Source: Rhizobium sp. R634
GTDB taxonomy: Bacteria; Pseudomonadota; Alphaproteobacteria; Rhizobiales; Rhizobiaceae
Direction of reading: 5' to 3'
Assembly (NCBI RefSeq): GCF_002211305.1
Contig: NZ_LOKW01000005.1
Location: forward strand, 62,001-126,000
DNA: 64,000 nucleotides
The translations under genes and the position numbers were made by a program. Every line of letters starts with the position of its first letter. The first letter of the stretch is position 1. Shown piece after piece: positions 17,967-27,784 of this stretch. The notes beneath the pieces are model-generated. The model was not told where the DNA came from and did no database searches. It worked only from the letters and a program-made list of their open reading frames with translations.

Positions 17967-18323
17967 GGGACTCTCTACACAACGCAAGACCACGGACGCC
18001 ACTCTAGCTTGCCACATTTAAAAATTGCCTAAGCCCATCGTAAGACTTTGATAACAAATTTAGATGGGCCGAGGCGATTTGGGACGATTGCCTGCCGCTA
18101 CGTCAATTTGTGACGGCTGCATGGGAGCCATGCGGAATAAATATTACCTGCTTTTCCCGGAAAATTTTATAAGCGGCGCAGCATAAACGAGTCCAGTTCG
18201 TGCTTTTTCGTTTCGTGCTCTCGGAATGAGTGCGGGCGAAAGCCGGCTCTACCGATGCCGCGGCGGGAGCCTTCTCCGTCGCCTGCGACACTGAGCCGAA
18301 GCTTGCTCCAGAAGGATACGCAC
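17967..18323. other. intergenic region upstream of the sciP and LuxR-type genes
   Basis: A 357-base AT-richer stretch between divergent genes. It includes one GANTC site (17969-17973) and the CtrA-like box listed separately. No convincing open reading frame was seen. Confidence 0.4.
18018..18032 (-). promoter_or_regulatory. candidate CtrA box upstream of sciP
   Basis: On the minus strand TTAG, seven bases, TTAA: one mismatch from TTAA-N7-TTAA. It is about 52 bases before the sciP start, a usual position for a CtrA-activated promoter. Confidence 0.45.
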
Positions 18324-19070
18324 ATGAAAAGACGCGAGCGCGCAGGCGGCGACTGCGCTGAGGATGCTGCATTTTCGCCTTCGCAGGCCGATGGCTCCGG
18401 CATGTCTTTCCACGACGACAAGGTGCGGCTCGCGGAGCTGGCGAAGCTTGCGGGTTTTGATTTCTACCTGCTTTCGGCTTTCCCGCGCGGCGACCGCACG
18501 GGCTTCATCGAAAATTGCCTCAGCAGCAACTGGCCGCAAAACCTCGTCAGCTTCTACGAGGCGGCCGATCTCCTCTATTGCAGCCGGCTGGTGACCGCGA
18601 TGAAGCGCACGGCGATGCCGGTCTTCTGCGAGGAGGGATCTTTTGAGGGCAGTGCGGCCAATCAGGAAAACCGGCGTCTCAATACACTCTTTCAGATGCA
18701 CGGACTGAAGAACACGTTCGCCCTCACGTTGCACGACGCTGACCTGAAACAATACATTTTCGCCTTCTCGGGCGGCGCTCCCATGCCCGCACGCGAGCAG
18801 GCGACGGCGCTGCTTTACGGCTGCATGGAGCTTCTGGACAGGGTCTCGCGCGCTCAGAGCTTCAAGGATGCGCCGTTGGAGACGCTGACGCGGCGCGAAA
18901 TCGAATGCCTGCGCTGGTCGGCAGCCGGAAAGAGCAGCGATGAGATCGCGATCATTCTCGATCTCTCGTCGCATACGGTGGCTGGCTATCTGAAGAGCGC
19001 GATGCGCAAGCTTGATTCGGTCAACCGCATGCAGGCGGTCGCCAGGGGATTCCGATACCGGCTGCTCTGA
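18324..19070 (+). CDS. orphan LuxR-type transcriptional regulator
   Basis: A 248-residue regulator with an N-terminal autoinducer-domain-like fold (about residues 35-165) and a C-terminal LuxR helix-turn-helix (LTRREIECLRWSAAGKSSDEIAIILDLSSHTVAGYLKSAMRKLD). The ligand region keeps the W...YxxxD pattern (SNWPQNLVSFYEAAD), but the following DP and the later Trp are replaced, so acyl-homoserine lactone binding is doubtful. No luxI-type gene lies nearby. ATG 18324 has GAAGGA upstream; ATG 18402 is an alternative. The next gene is an exopolysaccharide-type sugar transferase, a common LuxR-solo target, but a link is only inferred. Confidence 0.82.
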   Translation: MKRRERAGGDCAEDAAFSPSQADGSGMSFHDDKVRLAELAKLAGFDFYLLSAFPRGDRTGFIENCLSSNWPQNLVSFYEAADLLYCSRLVTAMKRTAMPVFCEEGSFEGSAANQENRRLNTLFQMHGLKNTFALTLHDADLKQYIFAFSGGAPMPAREQATALLYGCMELLDRVSRAQSFKDAPLETLTRREIECLRWSAAGKSSDEIAIILDLSSHTVAGYLKSAMRKLDSVNRMQAVARGFRYRLL

Positions 19071-19109
19071 AAAGCGTTGCTCTTCGCTACGAGGATTTGC
19101 CTCCAAAAG

Positions 19110-19148
19110 CATTTCGCCCAAAACCGCGCTGCGGTTTTGGGCGAAATG
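19110..19148. repeat. perfect 18-bp palindrome between convergent genes
   Basis: CATTTCGCCCAAAACCGC at 19110-19127, a 3-base loop, and its exact complement at 19131-19148. It separates the LuxR-type gene from the sugar transferase. It has no T tract but could stop transcription in both directions. Confidence 0.6.
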
Positions 19149-19179
19149 GGAAGGGGCGGACTGGCTGGTTCCGGAAGGC

Positions 19180-19971
19180 TTAGAAGCCTTTTCCGCGGGT
19201 CAGTTCCGACACGACGGTGCCGACGATGATGTGCATATCCATCAGAATGGAAAAATTCTGAACGTAATAGAGATCGCAGGCGATGCGGGCGCGGGCCTTG
19301 GCCGGACGATCGGTCGGGCCGCGCAGGCCGCGCATTTGGGCAAGGCCGGTCATGCCGGGACGCATGGCGTGGCGCTGGTGGTATTCCGGAACGAGTTCTT
19401 CGTAAAGCATGTCGCTGGCGCGCATGCCTATAGCATGGCAACGCGGGCCGACGACCGACATGTCGCCCAGCAGCACGTTCAGCAGTTGCGGCAGCTCGTC
19501 GATATTCGTGCGGCGCAGGATGGCGCCAATGCGGGTGACGCGTGGATCGTTCCTCACCGTCTGGGCAACGCCGGTGGCATCGCAGAGATCGGTGCGCATG
19601 GAGCGAAACTTGTAGACCTTGATGGCCTTGCAGTTCTTACCCCAGCGGGTCTGCTTGAAAAGCACCGGTCCCGGGCTGTCGAGCTTGATCAGCACGGCTA
19701 CCAGCAGAAGGAAAGGAGCGAGGACGAGGAGGGCGCTCAACGACGAAACGATGTCGAACGCCCGCTTCAGGGCAAGATCCATCCACGGCGCCTGCGGCGC
19801 ATCGCTATGGATAACAGGGGTCTGGATCTTCAGGCTCGGCAGCTGGCGGCGGCTCGGCCGGAAGGACTCATTCGAAATGGTGTTGTTTAGTTCCGTGATG
19901 CTCAAGGATCGTACTCTGTTGTCTTCGAGGGGGCGCGGCGGCAATAGGCGATCAATGGTTAACCCTGTCAC
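19180..19971 (-). CDS. polyprenyl-phosphate sugar-1-phosphate transferase (ExoY/PssA-type)
   Basis: Transfers a sugar phosphate from a UDP-sugar to undecaprenyl phosphate, the first step of exopolysaccharide repeat assembly at the inner membrane. The 263-residue protein has a hydrophilic N-terminus, one membrane helix (about 72-95), and the bacterial sugar-transferase core with [36 protein letters not shown] and [10 protein letters not shown]. The substrate sugar cannot be told. The start shown is GTG with weak support; TTG 19915 is possible. No other exopolysaccharide genes are adjacent. Confidence 0.85.
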   Translation of the reverse strand: MTGLTIDRLLPPRPLEDNRVRSLSITELNNTISNESFRPSRRQLPSLKIQTPVIHSDAPQAPWMDLALKRAFDIVSSLSALLVLAPFLLLVAVLIKLDSPGPVLFKQTRWGKNCKAIKVYKFRSMRTDLCDATGVAQTVRNDPRVTRIGAILRRTNIDELPQLLNVLLGDMSVVGPRCHAIGMRASDMLYEELVPEYHQRHAMRPGMTGLAQMRGLRGPTDRPAKARARIACDLYYVQNFSILMDMHIIVGTVVSELTRGKGF

Positions 19972-20520
19972 CAGGGCTGCACTCAGGTCTTGGTAACCCT
20001 ACTAAAACGGAAAAATGCGACAATTGTGTAATGCTGTCCAGAGAAATATCGCATCGCAACAAATCTTTCGCATTTGCGTTAAGTTGAGGCAAGCTCATGA
20101 TATTTCGTTAATAATTGGAATTTCATCAAGTTTTTTAGGCCTTTGGCATGGGCTTCCAGGGGTTGGCCGGCGTGCGGTTTCGGCACGCGACCAATAGACG
20201 TCAGGGAATGTTTTTAACGAATTCCCGCCCTAAATTTTGAGGGCGAGGGTGTTCGCTGGTTCCCAAAATGTGTCGGAATATGACAAAATCAAGGCGAGGC
20301 CGCGCATAGCAGACGTTCGAAAAAGACGCAGCAAGCCGGCTCCGGGGGGTAGAATCACCCCTAAAACCCGGCGATCGCGAATCAGTTTGCGAGCTCATCG
20401 CCTCTGGTGGCGCAGGGAGCGGCTCGATCAGGAGGGGTAGCTGCCCGCGCGGAGGCCACCGGCCGCTATCGGCTGCAGACAGGAGCAAATTTTGAAGGTT
20501 GAGGAGATCCCAGCGCGGAA
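19972..20520. other. 549-base intergenic region
   Basis: AT-rich around 20030-20140 (likely promoter area for the leftward sugar transferase), more GC-rich afterwards. A small hairpin (CGCCCT...AGGGCG) lies at about 20228-20246. Short open frames here have no ribosome site or family features, so none is called. Confidence 0.4.
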
Positions 20521-21318
20521 TCACGCCGGCTCGAGCACGCGTTTCCTGCCGCCCCAGGAGATGAAGTTCGGATTGGCGAAGTCGAAATCGGCAGCTGTTC
20601 CCGTCTTGCCGTAAGTCAGCGGCGCGCCGTCCAGTGTCACGGTCGAGCCGCCGGCGGCGCGCAGCACGGCGTCGCCGGCCGCGGTATCCCATTCCATGGT
20701 GCGGGTGAAGCGTGGATAGACGTCGGCCTTGCCTTCGGCCAGCAGGCAGAATTTCAGCGATGAGCCGATATTGGTGCATTTGGAAATGGCGTGATGCGCA
20801 AGGAAGCTGCCGGTTTCCGGACTATTATGGCGCAGGCTTGCGAGCGCCAGCCTGTCGTCCGGCTGCTCGCGGACGGTGATGGCTGTACGCTGGCCGACCG
20901 CGAAATCCTCGGTGATGACCAGCCTTTCCGCGCGGCCGCATTCTCCGGAGAAGGCAAGCCCGAGTGCGGGAGCATAGACGATACCGGCCACCGGCGCGCT
21001 GTTTTCGATATAGGCGATGTTGACGGTGAATTCCTGCCGTCCGTCGACGAATTCGCGCGTGCCGTCGAGAGGATCGACCAGAAAGAAGCCGCGGCCGCTG
21101 ATATCGGGCACCTTGCCGGCGGCAACCGATTCTTCGGCTACAACAGGTATGTCGGGATAATCTCTGGCAAGATGGCCGAGGATGATGCGCTCGGCCTCTT
21201 CGTCGGCGACGGTGACCGGACTTGCATCCGCTTTCATGGCGACGGGAAAGCCCTCGCGCAAGACCGTGATGATGGCCTTACCGGCTTCCAGTGCCGCCTT
21301 TTCAAATGTCGTCAGCAT
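20521..21318 (-). CDS. cysQ: 3'(2'),5'-bisphosphate nucleotidase
   Basis: Removes the 3'-phosphate from PAP (and PAPS), the by-product of sulfation and sulfate reduction; Mg-dependent, cytosolic or membrane-associated. The 265-residue protein has the inositol-monophosphatase-superfamily metal sites: VVAEES (two Glu), DPLDGTREF (Asp, Asp) and the C-terminal MEWDTAAGDAVLRAAGG. ATG 21318 begins MLTTFEKAAL; a frame extension to 21339 is less likely. It is a single gene with no sulfur genes alongside. In rhizobia related proteins also affect exopolysaccharide. Confidence 0.9.
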   Translation of the reverse strand: MLTTFEKAALEAGKAIITVLREGFPVAMKADASPVTVADEEAERIILGHLARDYPDIPVVAEESVAAGKVPDISGRGFFLVDPLDGTREFVDGRQEFTVNIAYIENSAPVAGIVYAPALGLAFSGECGRAERLVITEDFAVGQRTAITVREQPDDRLALASLRHNSPETGSFLAHHAISKCTNIGSSLKFCLLAEGKADVYPRFTRTMEWDTAAGDAVLRAAGGSTVTLDGAPLTYGKTGTAADFDFANPNFISWGGRKRVLEPA

Positions 21319-21869
21319 TGTCCTTTTGCCGTTCGCCACGCGTCGAGCACCCCGCTGCCGCTCGTCCGCAAACCATCCCTGTCACAACCATATACCTGCC
21401 GGTTATTTATATGGTGTTTCCCGTCACGCTGCGCATCCCCAATTCACGCATTCGGAATGCTACCATAAGTTCCCAGTATTGTCAGATGAAGATGGCGGGC
21501 ATTTGCTCGTGAAATGACATTCGAAAAAACGCCCGCCTCAGGGTCTGAATTTGCGCCAACTTCCAATCCGGTGGAATAGCTTACGCACTATGGTGTTGAT
21601 AGGAATCAGCGGCGTCGTTTGGGAACGGTTAATTCAGTGACCATTTTTGGCTAAAAACGCGCCCAACTTTGCTGTTTTTCTGTGGATTTTGGTTCAAAAT
21701 GCGCCATGTCGGCCTGTTTCCGCAAGAATCTGGCGGAGTAAATCCTTTTTGTCTTCACATTTTCAACGAAACCGCTATGCATGCGGCTTATGAGGTTGCC
21801 TGAAACGGGGAACCGAATAACCAAAAAGAGATGCAGCATTTTGCGCTCGCATCCAGGGGAAAACGACAT
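21319..21869. other. intergenic region upstream of the liv operon
   Basis: A 551-base AT-richer gap between cysQ and livH that must hold both promoters. No sigma-54 type GG-N10-GC element or other clear operator was found. Confidence 0.4.
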
Positions 21870-22772
21870 ATGGAGTATTTCGTCCAGCAGCTCTTCAATG
21901 GGCTGACGCTCGGATCCATCTATGGCCTTGTGGCTATCGGCTATACGATGGTTTATGGCATTATCGGCATGATCAACTTCGCCCATGGCGACATTTTCAT
22001 GCTCGGTGGTTTCGCCGCTCTTATCGTCTTTCTCGTCCTCACATCCATCTTCGCAGGTCTCCCGGTGGCAGTGCTGCTGCTGGCGATGCTTGTCGTCGCG
22101 ATGTTGATGACGAGTTTGTGGAATTGGACGATCGAGCGCATCGCATACCGCCCATTGCGCGGTTCGTTCCGCCTGGCGCCGCTGATCACTGCGATCGGCA
22201 TGTCGATCGTGCTGTCCAACTTCATCCAGGTGACGCAGGGTCCGCGCAACAAGCCGATCCCGCCGATGGTGAGCTCGGTCTACCAGTTCGGCAATATTTC
22301 GGTGTCGCTGAAGCAGATCATCATCATCGTCATCACGGCGGTGCTGCTTGCGGCCTTCTGGTATATCGTCAATCGTACAGCACTCGGCCGCGCCCAGCGC
22401 GCCACCGAGCAGGACCGCAAGATGGCGGCGCTGCTTGGCGTCAATGTCGACCAGACGATCTCCATCACCTTCGTCATGGGTGCGGCACTCGCTGCCGTCG
22501 CCGGGACGATGTATCTGATGTATTATGGCGTTGCTTCGTTCGCCGACGGCTTCACGCCGGGCGTGAAGGCGTTTACCGCGGCCGTTCTCGGCGGCATCGG
22601 CTCGCTGCCGGGCGCCGTTCTCGGCGGGTTGATGATCGGCCTCATCGAATCGTTGTGGTCGGCCTATTTCACGATCGCCTACAAGGATGTCGCGACCTTC
22701 GCCATCCTCGCTTTCGTGCTGATCTTCAAGCCGACAGGTATCCTGGGACGGCCGGAAGTCGAGAAGGTATAA
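21870..22772 (+). CDS. livH: branched-chain amino acid ABC transporter permease LivH
   Basis: One of two membrane subunits importing leucine, isoleucine and valine (often other amino acids in rhizobia). The 300-residue protein has about eight hydrophobic segments and family signatures [32 protein letters not shown] and [16 protein letters not shown] 21870 follows AGGGGAAAA. It is first in an operon with livM 4 bases downstream, then livG and livF. Confidence 0.95.
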   Translation: MEYFVQQLFNGLTLGSIYGLVAIGYTMVYGIIGMINFAHGDIFMLGGFAALIVFLVLTSIFAGLPVAVLLLAMLVVAMLMTSLWNWTIERIAYRPLRGSFRLAPLITAIGMSIVLSNFIQVTQGPRNKPIPPMVSSVYQFGNISVSLKQIIIIVITAVLLAAFWYIVNRTALGRAQRATEQDRKMAALLGVNVDQTISITFVMGAALAAVAGTMYLMYYGVASFADGFTPGVKAFTAAVLGGIGSLPGAVLGGLMIGLIESLWSAYFTIAYKDVATFAILAFVLIFKPTGILGRPEVEKV

Positions 22773-22776
22773 CGTC

Positions 22777-24174
22777 ATGGCAAATATCGAGAATTCTGCA
22801 GGCGAGCCCGATGCCGGACTTGTCCAGAAGGGGCTTAGGGAAGCTTTTTTCGCCGGCCTCGTCACCCTTGGTCTGTTCGTGCTTTATGTCGGTCTCGGCA
22901 CGCAGCAGAACATCAATAACGAGCTGATTGTCGTCCAGCGCTGGGGGCTGCTTGCGATCTTCGTGCTGATCGCTGCCGTCGGCCGGTTCATCATGGTCGT
23001 CTTGATCAAGCCGAATATCGATCGCCGCAAGCTCAACAAGGCGCGAGAGGGCGATCTCGAGATCTCGACCGAGAAGAACTTCTTCCACCAGCATTTCCTC
23101 AAGATCGCTCTTGTATTCCTGCTGATCTACCCGATGGCTGCTCTGCTCATCTACGGTCCGCAGCGCTCACTGACGATGGTCGATAATTTCGGCATTCAGA
23201 TCCTCATCTACGTGATGCTCGCCTGGGGCCTCAACATCGTGGTTGGTCTCGCGGGTCTTCTCGATCTCGGATACGTCGCCTTCTACGCCGTCGGCGCCTA
23301 TTCATACGCGTTGCTTTCAAGCTATTACGGCCTCTCTTTCTGGGTGCTGCTGCCGCTTTCGGGTATCCTTGCGGCTCTCTGGGGCGTCATTCTCGGCTTT
23401 CCGGTGCTGCGTCTTCGCGGTGATTATCTCGCGATCGTCACGCTGGCCTTCGGCGAGATCATTCGTCTGGTCATCATAAATTGGACGGAAGTTACGAAAG
23501 GCACTTTCGGTATTTCCGGTATCGCCAAGGCGTCGGTCTTCGGCATCTGGACTTTCGACGTCGGCAAGGCGAACAATTTTGCCAAAGTGTTCGGGCTGCC
23601 CATGGCCTCCGGCTACTACAAGGTCTTCCTGTTCTACGTCATCCTGGCGCTTTGCATGCTGACCGCCTATGTCACGATCCGGTTGCGCCGCATGCCGATC
23701 GGCCGTGCATGGGAAGCGCTGCGTGAAGACGAGATCGCCTGCCGTTCACTTGGTATCAACACCGTGACGACCAAGCTCACGGCGTTCGCGACGGGTGCAA
23801 TGTTCGGGGGCTTCGCAGGTTCGTTCTTTGCAGCCCGCCAAGGCTTCGTTTCACCGGAATCCTTCGTCTTCCTGGAGTCGGCAGTCATTCTTGCTATTGT
23901 CGTTCTTGGCGGCATGGGTTCGCTGACGGGTATTGCGATCGCTGCTGTTGTCATGGTCGGCGGCACCGAGGCTCTTCGCGAAATGGATTTCCTGAAGGAG
24001 ATCTTCGGACCTGACTTTACGCCGGAACTCTACCGGATGTTGATCTTCGGCCTGGCCATGGTCATCGTCATGCTGTTCAAGCCACGCGGCTTCGTCGGTT
24101 CGCGTGAGCCGACCGCCTTCCTCAAGGAGCGCAAGGCGGTCTCAGGAAGCTTCACCAAGGAGGGCCACGGTTGA
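22777..24174 (+). CDS. livM: branched-chain amino acid ABC transporter permease LivM
   Basis: Second membrane subunit, 465 residues. The first 110 residues contain extra hydrophobic helices and a charged loop before the LivM core, which has [26 protein letters not shown] and [18 protein letters not shown]. Such N-terminal extensions are common in rhizobial LivM. Start ATG 22777; the stop overlaps the livG start (ATGA), so translation is coupled. Confidence 0.95.
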   Translation: MANIENSAGEPDAGLVQKGLREAFFAGLVTLGLFVLYVGLGTQQNINNELIVVQRWGLLAIFVLIAAVGRFIMVVLIKPNIDRRKLNKAREGDLEISTEKNFFHQHFLKIALVFLLIYPMAALLIYGPQRSLTMVDNFGIQILIYVMLAWGLNIVVGLAGLLDLGYVAFYAVGAYSYALLSSYYGLSFWVLLPLSGILAALWGVILGFPVLRLRGDYLAIVTLAFGEIIRLVIINWTEVTKGTFGISGIAKASVFGIWTFDVGKANNFAKVFGLPMASGYYKVFLFYVILALCMLTAYVTIRLRRMPIGRAWEALREDEIACRSLGINTVTTKLTAFATGAMFGGFAGSFFAARQGFVSPESFVFLESAVILAIVVLGGMGSLTGIAIAAVVMVGGTEALREMDFLKEIFGPDFTPELYRMLIFGLAMVIVMLFKPRGFVGSREPTAFLKERKAVSGSFTKEGHG

Positions 24175-25049
24175 TGAGCCCCGTTACCAACGCGATGTCG
24201 AGCGACACTTTGCTCAAGGTCGAGCACCTATCGATGAAGTTCGGCGGCCTGATGGCCATCAACGACTTCTCCTTCGAGGCCAAGCGCGGCGATATTACCG
24301 CGCTGATCGGCCCGAATGGCGCCGGCAAGACAACTGTCTTCAACTGCATCACCGGCTTCTACAAGCCGACGATGGGCATGATCACGCTCAACCAGAAAAG
24401 CGGCAAGCAGTACCTTTTGGAGCGTCTGCCGGACTTTCGCATCACCAAGGAAGCCAAGGTTGCGCGCACCTTCCAGAACATCCGGCTGTTCTCCGGCCTG
24501 ACCGTTCTCGAAAATTTGCTCGTCGCCCAGCACAACAAGCTGATGCAGGCGTCGGGCTTCACCATCCTCGGCCTCATCGGCATCGGTCCCTATAAGCGGG
24601 AGGCAACCGCCGCGGTCGAACTCGCGCGCCATTGGCTTGAAAAGGCAGAACTGATCGACCGTGCCGATGATCCGGCAGGCGATCTGCCTTACGGCGCCCA
24701 AAGGCGTCTCGAGATTGCGCGTGCCATGTGCACCGGCCCGGAGCTGCTTTGCCTGGATGAACCGGCTGCAGGCCTCAATCCGCGGGAATCGGCAAAGCTC
24801 AACGAGCTTCTGCAGAGCATCCGCTCCGAAACCGGAACGTCCATCCTGCTCATCGAACACGACATGTCGGTGGTCATGGAAATTTCCGACCATGTCGTCG
24901 TTCTCGAATATGGTCAGAAGATCTCCGATGGAACGCCCGACCATGTGAAGAACGATCCGAAGGTCATCGCGGCCTATCTCGGCGTCGAGGATGAGGAAGT
25001 GGAAGAGGTGATCGCAACCGTCGAGCAGCTCGAAGGAGGCTCAAACTGA
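24174..25049 (+). CDS. livG: branched-chain amino acid ABC transporter ATPase LivG
   Basis: ATP-hydrolysing subunit, 291 residues. Walker A GPNGAGKTT, signature segment LPYGAQRRLEIARAM in place of LSGGQ, and Walker B LLCLDEPAAGLN are all visible, with the H-loop in LLIEHDMSVVM. The ATG at 24174 overlaps the livM stop; a TTG at 24171 also fits the frame. The stop overlaps livF in the same way. Expression as a unit is expected. Confidence 0.95.
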   Translation: MSPVTNAMSSDTLLKVEHLSMKFGGLMAINDFSFEAKRGDITALIGPNGAGKTTVFNCITGFYKPTMGMITLNQKSGKQYLLERLPDFRITKEAKVARTFQNIRLFSGLTVLENLLVAQHNKLMQASGFTILGLIGIGPYKREATAAVELARHWLEKAELIDRADDPAGDLPYGAQRRLEIARAMCTGPELLCLDEPAAGLNPRESAKLNELLQSIRSETGTSILLIEHDMSVVMEISDHVVVLEYGQKISDGTPDHVKNDPKVIAAYLGVEDEEVEEVIATVEQLEGGSN

Positions 25050-25792
25050 TGGGCGATGCAGTAATGACGGGTCAACCGCTTCTTCAGGTGAATGGCGTCG
25101 AAACCTATTATGGCAATATCCGTGCATTGGCCGGCATCGATGTGCAGGTCAACAAGGGTGAGATCGTCAGCCTGATCGGCGCCAACGGCGCCGGCAAGTC
25201 GACGCTGATGATGACGATCTGCGGCAGCCCTCAGGCCCGCACCGGCTCCGTCGTCTTCGAGGGCCGCGACATCACCAAGCTTCCGACCCATGAAATCGCC
25301 CGGCTACGCATCGCGCAGTCGCCGGAAGGTCGCCGCATCTTCCCGCGCATGACGGTTCTGGAAAACCTGCAGATGGGTGCGGGTCTCGACAATCTCAAAT
25401 ATTTCGCCGAGGACGTCGAGAAAATCTTCGCGCTCTTCCCGCGCCTCAAGGAACGCCATGCCCAGCGCGGCGGCACCCTTTCGGGCGGCGAGCAGCAGAT
25501 GCTGTCGATCGGGCGTGCACTCATGGCCCGCCCGAAGCTGCTGCTGCTCGACGAACCTTCGCTTGGCCTGGCGCCGCTCATCGTAAAGGGCATCTTCGAG
25601 GCGATCAAAAAGCTGAATGAGCAGGAAGGTCTGACTGTTTTCCTGGTCGAGCAGAATGCGTTCGCAGCTCTCAGGCTTTCGCATCGCGGCTATGTCATGG
25701 TGAACGGCAAGGTAACGATGAGCGGCTCCAGCAAGGAACTCCTCGCCAACCCCGAGGTCCGCGCCGCTTATCTCGAAGGTGGAAGACACTAG
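25049..25792 (+). CDS. livF: branched-chain amino acid ABC transporter ATPase LivF
   Basis: Second ATPase, 247 residues. Walker A GANGAGKST, signature LSGGEQQMLSIGRALM and Walker B LLLLDEPSLGL are intact; the segment PEGRRIFPRMTVLENL is typical of LivF. ATG 25049 overlaps the livG stop. The stop lies at the very edge of a repeat element that occupies the next 110 bases of the operon. Confidence 0.95.
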   Translation: MGDAVMTGQPLLQVNGVETYYGNIRALAGIDVQVNKGEIVSLIGANGAGKSTLMMTICGSPQARTGSVVFEGRDITKLPTHEIARLRIAQSPEGRRIFPRMTVLENLQMGAGLDNLKYFAEDVEKIFALFPRLKERHAQRGGTLSGGEQQMLSIGRALMARPKLLLLDEPSLGLAPLIVKGIFEAIKKLNEQEGLTVFLVEQNAFAALRLSHRGYVMVNGKVTMSGSSKELLANPEVRAAYLEGGRH

Positions 25793-25904
25793 AGCGGGAT
25801 GATTTTAGGGCGCGTTAGCCAAAATCTGAATCCTGCTCTGAATGAAATGATGAGAGCATGACGTCGACCGAAAACGCGGGTTATAATTTTCGGCATCGTG
25901 CTCT
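25791..25904. repeat. dispersed palindromic repeat, copy A
   Basis: Two adjacent imperfect palindromes: AGAGCGGGATGATTTT...AAAATCTGAATCCTGCTCT, then GAGCATGACGTCG...CCGAAAA...TTTTCGGCATCGTGCTC. It aligns along its length with copy B at 43522-43634. It sits inside the liv transcription unit, touching the livF stop. Confidence 0.8.
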
Positions 25905-25924
25905 CGTCGAAGGGAGAGATTAAC

Positions 25925-26278
25925 ATGCAGGGGCTTTTCTTCGAAAGCGATAGCGGCGCTCGCGTCGTCATCCGCGCGATCGTCGTACTGATCGGCTTCT
26001 GGACGGCCTGGCGGGCCGGCAAGGCGGTTGCAGACGGCTGGAACGACTATCCGCTGGTGGTCGTCTATACCTTCCTGCTGGCCTGGGCGATGCAGTTTCT
26101 GCACCATGCCCTGTTCAATGGGCCGATGCTCAGCGCCCTCTATTACGGCATCGATTTCGTGACGCTGCTGGTCTTCGCGACGGCCGGCTTCCGCTATCGC
26201 CGCACCAATCAGATGGTAAACAACTATTACTGGCTGTACGAAAAAACTTCCGCGTTTTCGTGGAAGGACAAACATTGA
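25925..26278 (+). CDS. DUF6867-type small membrane protein in the liv operon
   Basis: A 117-residue protein with three likely membrane helices (about residues 17-35, 44-65 and 76-95) and a basic, aromatic tail ending SWKDKH. I believe it matches DUF6867, found beside liv genes in Rhizobiales; role unknown. It lies between livF and the binding-protein gene in the same direction. ATG 25925 follows GGGAGA. It may be a transporter accessory protein, which is only a guess from position. Confidence 0.75.
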   Translation: MQGLFFESDSGARVVIRAIVVLIGFWTAWRAGKAVADGWNDYPLVVVYTFLLAWAMQFLHHALFNGPMLSALYYGIDFVTLLVFATAGFRYRRTNQMVNNYYWLYEKTSAFSWKDKH

Positions 26279-26398
26279 CAGTCCGTTGAAACTAGGCATG
26301 AATTGCCTTCAGAGTGGATCAGCTTTCCTGGCGCAGTCAATGGTGGGTAATGCGCCGGGTCTTGGACCGGAACCCGCCCAAAAATTGGGAGTAACAAT

Positions 26399-27520
26399 AT
26401 GAAGAAGTCTCTTCTGTCGGCAGTGGCTCTGACGGCGATGGTCGCCTTCAGCGGCAACGCCTGGGCCGACGTCCTCATCGCTGTCGCTGGTCCGCTGACC
26501 GGCCCGAACGCCGCTTTCGGCGCGCAGCTTCAGAAGGGCGCCGAGCAGGCGGCCGCCGACATCAACGCTGCTGGCGGCATCAACGGCGAGCAGATCAAGA
26601 TTGAGCTCGGCGACGACGTCTCCGACCCGAAGCAGGGCATTTCGGTCGCCAACAAATTCGTTGCTGACGGCGTCAAGTTCGTCATCGGCCACTTCAACTC
26701 GGGCGTGTCGATCCCGGCTTCGGAAGTTTATGCCGAAAACGGCATTCTCGAAATCACCCCGGCCGCTACCAACCCGAAGTTCACCGAGCGCGGCCTCTGG
26801 AACACGTTCCGCACCTGCGGCCGTGACGACCAGCAGGGCGCGATCGCCGGCAAGTATCTTGCCGACCACTTCAAGGACGCCAAGATCGCCGTCGTTCACG
26901 ACAAGACCCCCTACGGTCAGGGCCTTGCAGATGAAACCAAGAAGGCCATGAATGCCGCCGGCGTGACCGAAGTCATGTACGAAGGCATCAATGTCGGCGA
27001 CAAGGACTTCTCGGCCCTCATCGCCAAGATGAAGGAAGCCGGCGTCTCGATCATCTATTGGGGCGGCCTGCACACCGAAGCCGGCCTCATCATCCGTCAG
27101 GCTGCCGACCAGGGCCTGAAGGCAACGCTGGTTTCGGGCGATGGTATCGTTTCGAACGAACTGGCCTCGATCGCCGGTGACGCCGTTGCCGGTACGCTCA
27201 ACACCTTCGGTCCCGACCCGACGCTGAACCCGGCCAACAAGGAACTCGTCGAAAAGTTCAAGGCTGCCGGTTTCAACCCCGAAGCCTATACGCTCTACTC
27301 CTACGCTGCGATGCAGGCGATCGCCGGTGCCGCCAAGGCTGCCGGTTCGGTGGATCCTGAAGCCGTCGCCGCTGCCATGAAGGAAAAAGGTCCGTTCCCG
27401 ACGGTTCTCGGCGACATCTCGTTCGACGAAAAGGGCGACCCGAAGATTCCTGGCTACATCATGTACGAATGGAAGAAGGGCGCGGACGGCAAATACACCT
27501 ACGTTCCGCAGGGCTCGTAA
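26399..27520 (+). CDS. livJ: branched-chain amino acid ABC transporter substrate-binding protein
   Basis: Periplasmic binding protein of 373 residues with a signal peptide ([19 protein letters not shown], cleavage after AWA). The mature start [19 protein letters not shown] and the [14 protein letters not shown] segment are typical of the Leu/Ile/Val binding fold. It closes the liv gene set and is followed by a strong terminator. Its own promoter in the 120-base gap upstream is likely, since binding proteins are usually made in excess. LivJ versus LivK naming is arbitrary here. Confidence 0.93.
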   Translation: MKKSLLSAVALTAMVAFSGNAWADVLIAVAGPLTGPNAAFGAQLQKGAEQAAADINAAGGINGEQIKIELGDDVSDPKQGISVANKFVADGVKFVIGHFNSGVSIPASEVYAENGILEITPAATNPKFTERGLWNTFRTCGRDDQQGAIAGKYLADHFKDAKIAVVHDKTPYGQGLADETKKAMNAAGVTEVMYEGINVGDKDFSALIAKMKEAGVSIIYWGGLHTEAGLIIRQAADQGLKATLVSGDGIVSNELASIAGDAVAGTLNTFGPDPTLNPANKELVEKFKAAGFNPEAYTLYSYAAMQAIAGAAKAAGSVDPEAVAAAMKEKGPFPTVLGDISFDEKGDPKIPGYIMYEWKKGADGKYTYVPQGS

Positions 27521-27551
27521 GCCTAACTTCCCTTTTTGGGGATGTGAGATT

Positions 27552-27582
27552 GAAGCCCGGTTCCGCCGGGCTTCTTTGTTTT
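27552..27582 (+). terminator. rho-independent terminator after the livJ-type gene
   Basis: A 9-bp stem GAAGCCCGG / CCGGGCTTC with a 5-base loop followed by TTTGTTTT. Confidence 0.88.
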
Positions 27583-27739
27583 CCGAAGCTTTCAATTTCT
27601 GTTCGCCGCAGTGCCACGTACAAGCTGCTGCGAAGATCCTCGGCAATTTCGGCGGCGGCGAGCCCATGTCGCCAACTAATGCACGTCGCACGGAATGTGC
27701 AGCGGTTCCGGGACAACGACATGCATAAAAACAAGGAGC

Positions 27740-27780
27740 TAAAGCGCGTCGCATGATCAAATTTGATGCGACGTGCTTTA
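27740..27780. repeat. palindromic repeat beside the response regulator gene
   Basis: A near-perfect palindrome (TAAAGCGCGTCGCATGATCA with TTTGATGCGACGTGCTTTA). Its reverse complement closely matches 54215-54254. It ends 4 bases from the stop of the leftward response regulator gene and may act as its terminator. Confidence 0.65.
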
Positions 27781-27784
27781 TCGC

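Noticed and set aside
20015..20197. 60-residue open frame in the gap after the sugar transferase
   Set aside because: No ribosome site, no family likeness, and unusual composition for the region.
21870..27520. The liv genes as a second urea or amide transporter
   Set aside because: The binding protein lacks the UrtA cysteine/tryptophan and YPVQYEGEE segments, and LivM has no UrtC-type loop.
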